Assembly (NCBI GenBank): GCA_021778755.1
Contig: JAJYBZ010000003.1
Span: 1-45,386 of the forward strand
Length of the DNA stretch: 45,386 nt
Reading direction: 5' to 3'
Source: a bacterium
GTDB lineage: Bacteria; Patescibacteriota; Saccharimonadia; Saccharimonadales; Saccharimonadaceae
Shown: piece by piece, positions 1 to 7,363 of the stretch
Layout of the letters: every line of letters begins with the position of its first letter
How positions within the stretch are numbered: position 1 is the stretch's first letter
Translations under genes and position numbers: made by a program
Notes under the pieces: model-generated
What the model was told of the DNA's origin: nothing
Seen by the model: the letters and a program-made list of their open reading frames with translations, nothing else
Database searches by the model: none

Positions 1-100
1 CCAGCAGGAGCTTGACCTTGCGGTCAATCTCCTTAATACTAGACCCCGTAAGCGACTAGGCTACAAGACACCAGCTGAGATGTTTGAAACAAAATGGTAG
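1..100 (+). CDS. IS30-family transposase, C-terminal fragment (5' end outside window)
   Basis: Reading from base 2 gives 32 codons ending in TAG at 98-100. The peptide contains NTRPRKRLGYKTPAEMF, the typical C-terminal motif of IS30-family DDE transposases just after the catalytic Glu region. The gene enters from the left edge, so only the tail is visible and it is unknown whether the full transposase is intact. It matters here because it places an insertion sequence directly upstream of the orphan TPR-like gene at 223-906. Recognition of the family is confident; activity cannot be judged. Confidence 0.85.
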   Translation, partial: QQELDLAVNLLNTRPRKRLGYKTPAEMFETKW

Positions 101-130
101 TGTTGCGATTTGAGGTGGAATTCAGCCGTT
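101..130 (+). repeat. putative IS30 right terminal inverted repeat
   Basis: Directly after the transposase stop lies TGTTGCGATTTGAGGTGGAA followed by TTCAGCCG. A TGTTGCnnTT...GAATTC-like sequence right after the transposase stop is usual for the right end of IS30-family elements. The left end is outside the window, so the exact boundary and any target duplication cannot be confirmed. Confidence 0.6.
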
Positions 131-135
131 AGATA

Positions 136-164
136 TTGACTTTTAGACATATTCGTGCTATAAT
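136..164 (+). promoter_or_regulatory. near-consensus sigma70 promoter for the TPR-like gene
   Basis: TTGACT at 136-141 and TATAAT at 159-164 are separated by exactly 17 bp. The predicted start of transcription, near 171, gives a leader of about 50 nt. That leader has a GGAG element at about 213-216, some 6-7 nt before the ATG at 223. This is among the strongest promoter matches in the window, just downstream of the IS30 end. Confidence 0.8.
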
Positions 165-222
165 TAATACAGTTCTTTGACATATCCCGACCCCACCGCC
201 TCAACAACGATCGGAGACGTTC

Positions 223-906
223 ATGCCGCAAGAAGTCATCAACTTTGGCTGGTACATGGAAGTTGGAAGCGAAGACCTAGGCAGCAGCAGGTTTGCCGAT
301 GCGGTCATCGCGTTCAAGCACGCCGCTGATGCGGCGTATAGCACGTACGAAGTTGCCTGCGCTCATCAGATGCAGGGCGTCGCCCTGCGCCTGAACCGCA
401 AACTCGAAGAGGCGCATGTCGCTTTCGGAACAGCCACGCTGTACGCCCGCGGAAACGACGAGCTACTCTGGCGCATCAATCGCGACAAAGCCATGGTCTA
501 CATGGACGAAGGCAAACTCCGACATGCATCAGACCTCCTCGAAGACAGCTTTATCGGTCTCATCAATATCAATGAGACCGAGGCTGGCGCGTCACTCGGA
601 TTCCTCGCCCGCGTCGAACTCCGCATAGGCCACAAGGACGAAGCATACCGGCTGTTCATCGTAACAGCCATCATGTTAAGTCATGGAGACAACCGAACGT
701 ACGAATTGAACAACCTAGTCTGGTTGTTCAAGCTCGTCAGCCCGTTCGTGCGCCCCATCCTACTGCCACGGGCCCTACGACTCATCAGGCAGACTGGACA
801 GAGGCGCCGTCTGGTAGAAGTTGCTCTCCTCGTGGTTGGTGGTAACAGGCTGTACGACACGGCGGAGCGCTACGCGACCCGTCGCCACCGCAGCCCAGGA
901 GCCTAG
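223..906 (+). CDS. TPR-like helical-repeat protein of unknown function
   Basis: A 227-residue, Cys-poor soluble protein with no signal peptide. Residues about 20-160 form helix pairs with TPR-like spacing (FADAVIAFKHAADAA, LEEAHVAFGTATLYA, LRHASDLLEDSF, KDEAYRLFIV), which suggests a protein-binding scaffold. The C-terminus is Arg-rich and ends RRHRSPGA. No catalytic motif is visible. The start is set by a GGAG site and a strong promoter at 136-164; a GC-rich palindrome follows at 913-945. The gene stands alone beside an IS30 end, and its heavy use of C-ending codons looks different from neighbours such as recO. Acquisition by transfer is an inference. I do not recognise a named family. Confidence 0.75.
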   Translation: MPQEVINFGWYMEVGSEDLGSSRFADAVIAFKHAADAAYSTYEVACAHQMQGVALRLNRKLEEAHVAFGTATLYARGNDELLWRINRDKAMVYMDEGKLRHASDLLEDSFIGLININETEAGASLGFLARVELRIGHKDEAYRLFIVTAIMLSHGDNRTYELNNLVWLFKLVSPFVRPILLPRALRLIRQTGQRRRLVEVALLVVGGNRLYDTAERYATRRHRSPGA

Positions 907-912
907 AACTAC

Positions 913-945
913 CCCACCGGGTCAGCCAAGTGCTGACCCGGTGGG
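913..945. terminator. GC-rich perfect hairpin after the TPR-like gene
   Basis: A 14-bp perfect inverted repeat (913-926 with 932-945; arm CCCACCGGGTCAGC) encloses a 5-nt loop. It starts 6 nt after the TAG of the TPR-like gene. Unlike the other terminators in the window it has no T-tract directly after the stem; the nearest run is six or more Ts at about 973. It may be a factor-independent terminator of another style, an RNA-stability hairpin, or a protein site. Confidence 0.6.
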
Positions 946-977
946 CGCACTACCTCGTTATTAATACGGGGTGTTTT

Positions 978-1652
978 TTATATCGCGGCGTGTTGCCTGG
1001 CTACCAACAAACATTCACCCTGAATTGATTCAATACCGCCAATCTGGGCTAGTGTCTTCAGCGATCGAGTTGCCACCAAACGCAGTAATTTAATGTGTGC
1101 TGCCCCGAGTTCGCCGCCCACCACTGACCTTAGACCCTGTTCGGCTTCATCATAACGATACTGTCGATCAATTGCGAGCTTTTCGCCGGCTGTGTCATGG
1201 TACAAACTAAGTTCATGCCCCAAAACAGCCGAATAATGCACATAAAACCAAGTCTGAATTAATTCTAAGGATATTGACGGCACATCTAGCGCCATCAATA
1301 CTTCCGACAATATATCATACCAGTCTGGCTCATCAACCATCTCGCTCGCCTTGGCGACTAGTTTAATGGTCGTATAAGCAAATTGCATGCGATCATAATC
1401 TTCCATAATATGGCGGTAAAATTGCACCAGTCGCGCTGAAGTCAATATCCCCAAATCGCCCTTGCCATCACCGATGACGACATCACAAATCGCAAATAAC
1501 TCGATGCCGCCAGCCAGGCGGCTCTTTTCACGCCTGACGCCGCGTGCCATAACACTGCGTTTGCCGCTAGGTGTCAGGAGCTGCAGGATACGATCAGCTT
1601 CACCATAGTTAGTGCGGCGCAATACAATAGCCCGTGTCCGCAAACTATTCAT
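978..1652 (-). CDS. recO: DNA repair protein RecO
   Basis: RecO anneals single-stranded DNA and, with RecR, loads RecA on gaps in the RecFOR pathway. The N-terminus RTRAIVLRRTNYGEADRILQ is the diagnostic OB-fold opening, followed by the family stretch KRSVMARGVRREKSRLAGGI. A helical C-terminal domain completes a 224-residue protein, slightly short of the usual 230-250. The four-Cys zinc finger found in many RecO proteins is absent: only two scattered Cys remain (in AICDVV and GECLLV). The gene is directly downstream of the response regulator, with no gap, so it is probably the last gene of a histidine kinase-REC-recO operon. Family assignment is firm; the link to signalling is inferred. Confidence 0.93.
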   Translation of the reverse strand: MNSLRTRAIVLRRTNYGEADRILQLLTPSGKRSVMARGVRREKSRLAGGIELFAICDVVIGDGKGDLGILTSARLVQFYRHIMEDYDRMQFAYTTIKLVAKASEMVDEPDWYDILSEVLMALDVPSISLELIQTWFYVHYSAVLGHELSLYHDTAGEKLAIDRQYRYDEAEQGLRSVVGGELGAAHIKLLRLVATRSLKTLAQIGGIESIQGECLLVARQHAAI

Positions 1653-2021
1653 CTAAATCACGCTCTTTACGGCGGCAACCATATCACTCGGTTCCATCGT
1701 AGCTTTGTCGAGTATCCGCTTGACACCATATGGCCTGACATCATCAAGTTTAATATCAGCAGCCAAGTTGGTACATAAGACAACCGGTATTGCTCCCGTA
1801 TCACCATATGACTGCAGTTCATTGAGTAGCGCAAAGGCCGTACTACCGGTTAGCAGAACGTCCAATATAATCACATCGGGGCGCACATCGTCAACAGCAT
1901 CGATGGCAGCAATGGCGTGCAATGCAATCGACGTCTTATAGCCGGCTTTTTCGAGCACACGTGCCTGCTGCTCAGCCAGCCATGCATCATCTTCGACGAT
2001 TAAAATATGTAGTTGTTTCAT
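1653..2021 (-). CDS. single-domain response regulator (REC)
   Basis: A 122-residue stand-alone receiver domain with no output domain. The phosphorylation pocket is complete: acidic pair D11-D12, phospho-acceptor D54 (in IILDVLL), T84 and K106 (in ILDKAT). Such proteins work like CheY or Spo0F, by binding a partner or passing phosphate on. The ATG overlaps the TGA of the histidine kinase gene (2018-2021, ATGA), so the two are translationally coupled and almost certainly partners. The stop abuts the recO ATG. The downstream target cannot be read from the sequence. Confidence 0.92.
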   Translation of the reverse strand: MKQLHILIVEDDAWLAEQQARVLEKAGYKTSIALHAIAAIDAVDDVRPDVIILDVLLTGSTAFALLNELQSYGDTGAIPVVLCTNLAADIKLDDVRPYGVKRILDKATMEPSDMVAAVKSVI

Positions 2022-2758
2022 AATAAACTAAGTTGATGCGAAGCGCCAAGATCGACGTAAAAGGTCGCTCCATCATGATGTCTAATAATACCTATTCGGC
2101 CGTTCATCGCATCAGCGAACTGACTCGCAATATACAACCCCAGCCCGCTACTTTGCGGCCTGGCATGCACTGACTGTGGTGCCTTGGTTAATTTACTTTG
2201 CAAAGTCTGCCACATGTCACTCGATAACGCTGGACCATAATCACGTACCCCGAGGCGAATTGTCTGGCCGTCATTAAAGGCCTTGATTTGAATTTCGACT
2301 GCGGCATTAGAATCGGCATAATGCAGTGCGTTATCGCTAAAATTCATAATTATCCGACGTAGCAAATCACGATTCGCCACCATTAGCAGCGGATGTTTGC
2401 GTGGTAGCAAACGGACACCGCGGCCATAGGCACTAAATAATGGCGTCAATTCATGGACAATATCTTCACATAACTGTTGCGGATTGATTGGTTCTAAGTT
2501 GAACATCGCGTCGTCTAGCCTAGCCGATCTAGTGAGGTCGCTAGTTAAGCGGAGAGCCCGCTCGCTCGTCAGGCTAATTTGGCGCAACATCCGCTGACTT
2601 TCACTCACTGACAGATCGCCAGCCTCTAACATTAGCGACAATTGACGCATTAACGCCAGCGGCGACTTTAGCTCATGCGCAGCGGCCACGAGTGACGGTA
2701 TTTCACCCCCAATTAACCCCCCGCTAGATTGTTCGTGCATTCCTCGCTTGGCACTCAT
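2018..2758 (-). CDS. soluble histidine kinase (HisKA + HATPase_c)
   Basis: A 246-residue sensor kinase without a membrane segment or recognisable input domain. The dimerisation/phospho-acceptor box HELKSPLALM (H28) is followed by an ATP-binding domain with N-box NFSDNALHYA, G1 box GVRDYGP and G2 box SSGLGLYIA. It is expected to phosphorylate the response regulator that overlaps its 3' end by 4 bp. The lack of a sensor region means the signal must come from the short N-terminus, from a partner protein, or from metabolism inside the cell. TACACT lies about 9 nt before the ATG as a possible -10, with no Shine-Dalgarno. Product is firm; stimulus unknown. Confidence 0.92.
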   Translation of the reverse strand: MSAKRGMHEQSSGGLIGGEIPSLVAAAHELKSPLALMRQLSLMLEAGDLSVSESQRMLRQISLTSERALRLTSDLTRSARLDDAMFNLEPINPQQLCEDIVHELTPLFSAYGRGVRLLPRKHPLLMVANRDLLRRIIMNFSDNALHYADSNAAVEIQIKAFNDGQTIRLGVRDYGPALSSDMWQTLQSKLTKAPQSVHARPQSSGLGLYIASQFADAMNGRIGIIRHHDGATFYVDLGASHQLSLL

Positions 2759-2792
2759 ACTATAACTAGTGTAGCACGCTCGGCACTACCTA

Positions 2793-3455
2793 CTACTGAT
2801 TAAACTTAATCGTCGCCACTAATGCATTGAAATCAGGTTTGAACGTATCGGCGTCAGTCCGCAGCGTAGCGGTTTTGTCACGAATTTTGTAAATTACCGC
2901 TGAACCGCGAATGTCTTTGCTAAAGCTACCGTCCAAACGCGTGCCGTCAATGCCGTTGGATGTGACTGCACTCGATACTAAATCACCTTTTTTGACCAAG
3001 TTCTCATAACTGGCGATGACCTTGTCGTAATCTTTGCTTTCGATTGTTACCCGCAACGCGTATTGTTGCGTCGAATTACTGACTGGCGGAACACTAATAG
3101 GGTTCAAATAGGCCGCATACGTACCACCGCTAGATGCGTCCTGGTCGACGTAAACACTCCACGTCTTGGGATAATTAAACGTCAAACGACCATAGTCGTC
3201 CGGACCAACAAATTGTCGATTTGGTTCTTTGTCGCGAGCGGCGAACTTCGCCTCATCACTGTCAGCCTGGGCCTTTTTAGCTTCAGCGACAGCCGAGGCT
3301 ATTTTGCCGTTAACGTCCGTTTTCTGAGCGCTATAGTTCATAATGCCCCAGACCGCCGCCGCGCAAGCCGCCGCGCTCAATATCGACAAGCCGATTGTCG
3401 CAATCAATAAACTGTTCGCCGCACCGTGTTGTCGAGTTTTGCTAGATGATATCAT
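2793..3455 (-). CDS. membrane-anchored extracytoplasmic protein of unknown function
   Basis: This 220-residue protein has one N-terminal membrane segment (about 15-40), a short charged helical linker rich in Ala, Lys and Glu (about 48-75), and a C-terminal globular domain beginning around GRLTFNYPKTWSVYVD. The FNYPKTWSV pattern recalls PsbP-like or DUF-type domains found on many CPR anchored proteins, but I would not name a family. No Cys follows the membrane segment in lipobox position, so it is not a typical lipoprotein. A TATAAT at 3467-3462 lies exactly 6 nt before the ATG, so the gene is predicted to be transcribed alone as a leaderless mRNA. Confidence 0.75.
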   Translation of the reverse strand: MISSSKTRQHGAANSLLIATIGLSILSAAACAAAVWGIMNYSAQKTDVNGKIASAVAEAKKAQADSDEAKFAARDKEPNRQFVGPDDYGRLTFNYPKTWSVYVDQDASSGGTYAAYLNPISVPPVSNSTQQYALRVTIESKDYDKVIASYENLVKKGDLVSSAVTSNGIDGTRLDGSFSKDIRGSAVIYKIRDKTATLRTDADTFKPDFNALVATIKFNQ

Positions 3456-3461
3456 GCTGTC

Positions 3462-3467
3462 ATTATA
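3462..3467 (-). promoter_or_regulatory. -10 box giving a leaderless transcript (gene 2793-3455)
   Basis: TATAAT on the minus strand with a 6-nt gap (GACAGC) to the ATG at 3455. With standard sigma70 geometry, transcription would start at or within 1 nt of the A of the ATG. No Shine-Dalgarno fits in the gap. Confidence 0.7.
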
Positions 3468-3501
3468 CTTACGGTTGTATTATGTGTAAAGCTCGACACG
3501 A

Positions 3502-3708
3502 CTAAGCTTCGCTGTCAAACTTTTGCTTTACAATTTGGATGTCGTTTTTTAGGGCCGTTAAATCTTTTTCGATTGTCTCAGCTAGAGCTTCGGCTTCTTT
3601 GAACTTATCGAGAGCTGTTTCGAGTGTGAAATCTTCACTATCGAACCAGGCGACTAGTTGCGCTAGTTCGGCAGTTTTTGCCTGAATGGTTTTATTTTCT
3701 TTGGACAT
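3502..3708 (-). CDS. xseB: exodeoxyribonuclease VII small subunit
   Basis: XseB binds the XseA catalytic subunit to form the ExoVII nuclease, which degrades single-stranded DNA to oligonucleotides. The 68-residue helical protein has the expected pattern: LAQLVAWFDSEDFTLETALDKFKEAEALAETI, seen in two parts (the AWFDS and LETALDKFKEA motifs). Its ATG lies 17 bp inside the 3' end of xseA, with AGAGGT just upstream as ribosome-binding site, so the two subunits are translated from one mRNA. Length is normal for the family. Confidence 0.9.
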   Translation of the reverse strand: MSKENKTIQAKTAELAQLVAWFDSEDFTLETALDKFKEAEALAETIEKDLTALKNDIQIVKQKFDSEA

Positions 3709-4783
3709 TTTTTACCTCTGCTTTAATTATAGACCGATTTGTTTCAACCTCAATCATCGCGCCGACCGTTTGCGCACCTCTGATCAACGCGTAGCCTCTA
3801 GCTAAAACAGTCTGCGGGTTTAATTGAGCCAGTACATTACGGACACCCGCCAGCTGTATCAATTGTTGGTCAATACGTCCGTCGGTGGCCTCGAGCGCAC
3901 CGATTAACATATCTGATACGATCGTCGACTGCTGAGATACGGCACTTTCGACACGCGGCAACAGCGAGCGCACCTGGTAACGTACAGCACGAATTATCTC
4001 TCCTCTATCTGGAACAAGTAATTGCGCTGCATTACTAGGTGTGGCGGCGCGCACATCGGCGGCCATATCGGCCAAGCTTTCATCGACTTCATGGCCGACG
4101 CCAACCAGCGTCGGTACACGGCTAGCGGCAATCGCGCGAACTAATTGTTCATCGTTAAAAGCCGCCAAGTCATCAGCGCTACCGCCACCTCTAATTATAA
4201 CAATGACTTCCGGTAGTTCATCACGACTATTAAAGTAAGTTAACGCTCGAATAATCTGATCTGGTGCGTCTGCCCCCTGAACCTGAACGTGCGCCACATC
4301 AACCCGTAGCCCGCCCCAACGATCATTAATAATCTTGATAAAGTCAGCGTAACCAGCTGCTTGAGTACTGCTAATAACGGCCACGTGTCCCGGAATACTA
4401 GGTAGCGCACGTTTACGGTCTGGGGCAAACAAGCCCTCTAGCTCCAGTTTGGCCTTTAATAGTTCAAAACTCTTTTTGAGCGCGCCTTCACCGCTCGGAC
4501 GGACAGATTTAATAGTCAGACTGAATTTACCCCACTGCGTAATCTTGGGGACGGCCGACACAATCACTTTCATGCCATCTTCAATCGGTACCCGCAGTTG
4601 CCAAACAGTCATAAAACAGCCCAGGCTACCACCAGTATCCTTGATATCAAAGAAGACATATTTAGCTTGATTGACCTTGAACGAAGCAACCTCACCCTCA
4701 ATCTCGACTGCTGGGTAAGTATATTCAAGTGTTTGGTTGATAACAGCGATAAAATCGCTAACGCTGAATAGGGGTTTTTCCAT
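3692..4783 (-). CDS. xseA: exodeoxyribonuclease VII large subunit
   Basis: Catalytic subunit of ExoVII. The N-terminal OB-fold (about 1-100, with YPAVEIEGEVASFK and YVFFDIKD) binds single-stranded DNA. The catalytic core carries VAVISSTQAAGYADF (134-148), IIRGGGSADDLAAFNDE (196-212) and GHEVDESLADMAADVRAATPS (230-250), where most homologues read GHETD. At 363 residues it is shorter than the roughly 400-450 of well-studied homologues, mainly in the C-terminal coiled-coil region. The ATG overlaps the 3' end of the flippase-like gene by 26 bp and the 3' end overlaps xseB by 17 bp, so the three genes are probably one transcript. Confidence 0.93.
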   Translation of the reverse strand: MEKPLFSVSDFIAVINQTLEYTYPAVEIEGEVASFKVNQAKYVFFDIKDTGGSLGCFMTVWQLRVPIEDGMKVIVSAVPKITQWGKFSLTIKSVRPSGEGALKKSFELLKAKLELEGLFAPDRKRALPSIPGHVAVISSTQAAGYADFIKIINDRWGGLRVDVAHVQVQGADAPDQIIRALTYFNSRDELPEVIVIIRGGGSADDLAAFNDEQLVRAIAASRVPTLVGVGHEVDESLADMAADVRAATPSNAAQLLVPDRGEIIRAVRYQVRSLLPRVESAVSQQSTIVSDMLIGALEATDGRIDQQLIQLAGVRNVLAQLNPQTVLARGYALIRGAQTVGAMIEVETNRSIIKAEVKNVQRK

Positions 4784-5795
4784 ATTTGAAAATCGTTAAC
4801 TGATAAAAGACATAGCCAAAAATAATCGTGCCAGACAGTAACGCCACGCGCGCCAATAAGATACCAGCAATCGCCACATCCGCCGCAACACCTGATGAGG
4901 CCAGGAAAGCAATCATAATCGCCTCATAAACGCCGGCGCCGCCCGGCGTTAGCGATATCACTCCGGCAATACCAGCAACCCCAAAGGCTACGAACAGCAC
5001 GGCCGGGTTCACCCAGCTACCAAGTGCCATAAACGCAATAACTAGCAATAATACGTCCGACAGATTCGCAATTATACCCCATATCAACGGTGTTTTGAGG
5101 ATTTTTTTATCGCGTTTAATGTCGATGTAGTCAACGTGCAACTCATTAAAGAAATGCTCAACTTTATCTCTTTTAACGACCTGATATTTCTTGCCAAACG
5201 TTACAACGAAGACGACCTTGTTCGAAAACCGTGCTAACCTATCCGAAAAAGTCGACAAGCGTTTCGTGCTGCCGATAATGTAAATCGCAAAGACCGTCGC
5301 GCCGATTGCGGCAACCGCCAGTAGAACGCTCAGCATAATTATCAAGCGACTGACCTTGTGATCGAGAATCAGGATTAATACTGAAATAAACATAATGGCG
5401 ACAAATGCCAAGAACATAATTGCAAAACGAACAATTTGGGCCATAGCCGCACGGCCAGCCGTCACGTTATAACGGTGTAGTACCCAGCCCAAATACGAAA
5501 AGCCAGCTGCCCCACCACTCGGCAAAACGTGATTAACAAAGTTTAATTCAAGCGCCATACGAGTCATCGTCCAATGCGATACACCTTTGAGGTCACCTTT
5601 GGAACGTAAATAGGAGAATATCATGCTGCCCACCGCATAGTAGCTCAGGAATTGGATCGGAATTAGTAGCGACAGTATCCAGCCGTTCACCCGACCCAGC
5701 AAGCCCCAGGCGTGCGCAATCTCTGGCCATGCGAAGTACACAAAAAGGCCTAGCAAAACAAGCGTGACGACTGTTACCCATGATCGAAATGACAT
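4758..5795 (-). CDS. flippase-like integral membrane protein (UPF0104 / LPG-synthase TM family)
   Basis: A protein of 345 residues with about eight membrane segments, starting MSFRSWVTVVTLVLLGLF. Family hallmarks are the conserved NFVNHVLPSGGAAGFSYLG stretch and the C-terminal SLTPGGAGVYEA motif, as in AglD/MprF-type lysylphosphatidylglycerol synthase membrane domains. These proteins are thought to move or modify polyprenyl- or phosphatidylglycerol-linked lipids. A longer frame reaches 5918 but would run back through the divergent promoter; the internal ATG at 5795, with TATAAT at 5811-5806, is the likely start. The gene is divergent from the TRM11-like gene and leads into xseA. Substrate unknown. 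Confidence 0.85.
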   Translation of the reverse strand: MSFRSWVTVVTLVLLGLFVYFAWPEIAHAWGLLGRVNGWILSLLIPIQFLSYYAVGSMIFSYLRSKGDLKGVSHWTMTRMALELNFVNHVLPSGGAAGFSYLGWVLHRYNVTAGRAAMAQIVRFAIMFLAFVAIMFISVLILILDHKVSRLIIMLSVLLAVAAIGATVFAIYIIGSTKRLSTFSDRLARFSNKVVFVVTFGKKYQVVKRDKVEHFFNELHVDYIDIKRDKKILKTPLIWGIIANLSDVLLLVIAFMALGSWVNPAVLFVAFGVAGIAGVISLTPGGAGVYEAIMIAFLASSGVAADVAIAGILLARVALLSGTIIFGYVFYQLTIFKYGKTPIQR

Positions 5796-5847
5796 ATCTG
5801 GCACTATTATAGCACCATAATCACCCCAGTCGTCGTATAATGAAGTT
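5796..5847. promoter_or_regulatory. 52-bp divergent promoter region with two -10 boxes
   Basis: The minus strand has TATAAT at 5811-5806, 10 nt from the ATG of the flippase-like gene. The plus strand has TATAAT at 5836-5841, 6 nt from the ATG of the TRM11-like gene. Neither gene has a Shine-Dalgarno in the gap, so both transcripts are predicted to have leaders of 0-4 nt. Confidence 0.75.
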
Positions 5848-7011
5848 ATGTATATAGCAATTCTAGGCCGCCAGCCGGCCCTTGGTATCGCCGAGCTGGA
5901 GCGTGTCTTTGGTGGCAATCAAGTCACGCCATTATCCAACCTGGCGACACTGATCGATACCCCCACTCTCGATATTCAAACGCTTGGTGGTATCCTCAAG
6001 GCTGGTCACGTTACGGCCGAAATTAATAATGGCGACTGGCACAGCGCCAGCCAAAAGATCGTCCAACACTATCTGAGCCAATGGTCGTCGCTTGACGGCA
6101 AAATCACCCTCGGTATTAGTGCCTATGGCTTTGATGTCAAGCCAACCGAAGTACAAAAAACCGGCATTATATTGAAGCAAAGGCTCAAAAAGGCTTCTGT
6201 CAGCCTGCGCCTAATCCCCAACCAAGACACGGCTCTATCGACAGCTACCAGCCATCATAATAAACTCGGCCTGTCTGATAACAAAGTTGAACTATTAGTA
6301 GTTAAGGCCAAGAACGGTCGCATTATCATCGCCCAAAGCACTGGCGCGCAGAACATCACCGCTTATACTAAACGCGACCAGGAACGCCCCAAGCGCGACG
6401 CCTTCGTCGGCATGCTACCCCCTAAACTTGCTCAAATTATGCTGAACTTAGCCCATCCAGCGCCCCGTGCGCGCATTCTCGATCCCTTTTGCGGTACGGG
6501 CGTAATCTTACAAGAGGCCGCTCTGCAAGGCTACGGCGTTTATGGCACTGATCTGGCTGACAAAATGGTTAGTTACTCGGCCGATAACCTACGGTGGCTT
6601 TCAGACACTCATCACATCACTTTCGATATTTCGCTCCACGTTGGCGATGCCATGACAACGATCTGGCAACAGCCAATCAATGCCGTCGTGGCCGAAACAT
6701 ATCTAGGCCAGCCATTCAGTGCTCCGCCATCGCCCGCCAAACTCGACGAAGTCCGGCGCAATTGTAATCATATTCTGACTGAGTTTCTCAAAAACCTATC
6801 CTCGCAAATCGACAGCGGCACGCCTGTCTGTATTGCAATTCCAGCCTGGCGTGACCGCGAAGGCCACTTCTCGCACCTACCGCTCGCCGGTACGGTCGCC
6901 CAATTCGGCTTCAAACCTCACGAATTTCACAATGTTTCTCAAAACGACCTACTATATTACCGCGAAGACCAAGTTGTCGCCCGTGAACTATTAGTTCTGA
7001 CTAAGGTCTAA
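5848..7011 (+). CDS. TRM11-like SAM-dependent RNA methyltransferase
   Basis: A 387-residue protein with an N-terminal half resembling the ferredoxin-like/THUMP substrate domain and a C-terminal Rossmann methyltransferase. The SAM-binding motif I is LDPFCGTGVILQEA (about 211-224), the form seen in TRM11/Trm-G10 tRNA guanosine N2-methyltransferases. Instead of the usual DPPY motif IV it has AETYLGQPF (282-290), with PP displaced to SAPPSP, so the target base may differ. It is predicted to be leaderless (TATAAT at 5836-5841). A dispersed repeat starts 3 nt after its stop. Methyltransferase: firm. tRNA substrate: inferred. Confidence 0.82.
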   Translation: MYIAILGRQPALGIAELERVFGGNQVTPLSNLATLIDTPTLDIQTLGGILKAGHVTAEINNGDWHSASQKIVQHYLSQWSSLDGKITLGISAYGFDVKPTEVQKTGIILKQRLKKASVSLRLIPNQDTALSTATSHHNKLGLSDNKVELLVVKAKNGRIIIAQSTGAQNITAYTKRDQERPKRDAFVGMLPPKLAQIMLNLAHPAPRARILDPFCGTGVILQEAALQGYGVYGTDLADKMVSYSADNLRWLSDTHHITFDISLHVGDAMTTIWQQPINAVVAETYLGQPFSAPPSPAKLDEVRRNCNHILTEFLKNLSSQIDSGTPVCIAIPAWRDREGHFSHLPLAGTVAQFGFKPHEFHNVSQNDLLYYREDQVVARELLVLTKV

Positions 7012-7014
7012 TCC

Positions 7015-7082
7015 TTACTTTTCCCTCGTCAAGTAACAAACGAGCTTCTTTTGGACTACAAAAGAAGCAAAACTGCTGGGGT
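7015..7082. repeat. dispersed palindromic repeat, copy A (68 bp)
   Basis: This stretch is about 91% identical by eye to 38471-38537. It contains a perfect 9-bp hairpin, GCTTCTTTT (7044-7052) with AAAAGAAGC (7060-7068) around a 7-nt loop, and a second pairing TTACTT/AAGTAA upstream. Both copies sit just after the stop codon of a plus-strand gene. It looks like a REP-type intergenic repeat. Confidence 0.75.
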
Positions 7083-7297
7083 TGTGCATTACTACGGGTG
7101 GCGCACGGTGGGGCCACCCCAAAATTGCTTTATGGTAAACCATAAAGAATTTTAGGGGTAAAGCGTGCGACAGGACCCGGGAGTGTAGTGGATCCTGTTA
7201 CTAAACCTGGCGTGAAGCAGCGTTAGGGAAATACGGGGCTAGAGGGTGGGGCGAAAGCGCGGACGAAACAATATTCTCCCGCACCTCTTACCTACTC
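7083..7297. other. non-coding, hairpin-rich region between the TRM11-like gene and rpmA
   Basis: No convincing gene lies in this stretch, which is richer in G than its surroundings. A long hairpin is formed by CCCCAAAATT-CTTTATGG (7117-7135) with CCATAAAG-AATTTT-GGGG (7140-7158), with single-base bulges. CGCAC (7102-7106) can pair with GTGCG (7165-7169) outside it, and ACAGGA (7170-7175) with TCCTGT (7193-7198) follows. It could be the rest of a longer repeat element whose first part is copy A, or a structured RNA. It does not match RNase P, tmRNA, SRP or 6S RNA by eye. Confidence 0.5.
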
Positions 7298-7326
7298 TTG
7301 ACGCTAACCGACATATTTGATACAAT
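7298..7326 (+). promoter_or_regulatory. rpmA promoter
   Basis: TTGACG (7298-7303) and TACAAT (7321-7326) are spaced by exactly 17 bp. The leader is about 31 nt and contains AAGGAG at 7351-7356, 7 nt before the rpmA ATG. Confidence 0.8.
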
Positions 7327-7363
7327 CAGTTAGATTTTGTCATTAAATTAAAGGAGTTATTCC

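Noticed and set aside
7083-7297. Possible RNase P RNA, tmRNA, SRP RNA or 6S RNA upstream of rpmA
   Set aside because: None of the conserved sequence blocks of these RNAs (for example the GAGGAAAGTCC of RNase P) could be found; hairpins alone do not identify an RNA family.
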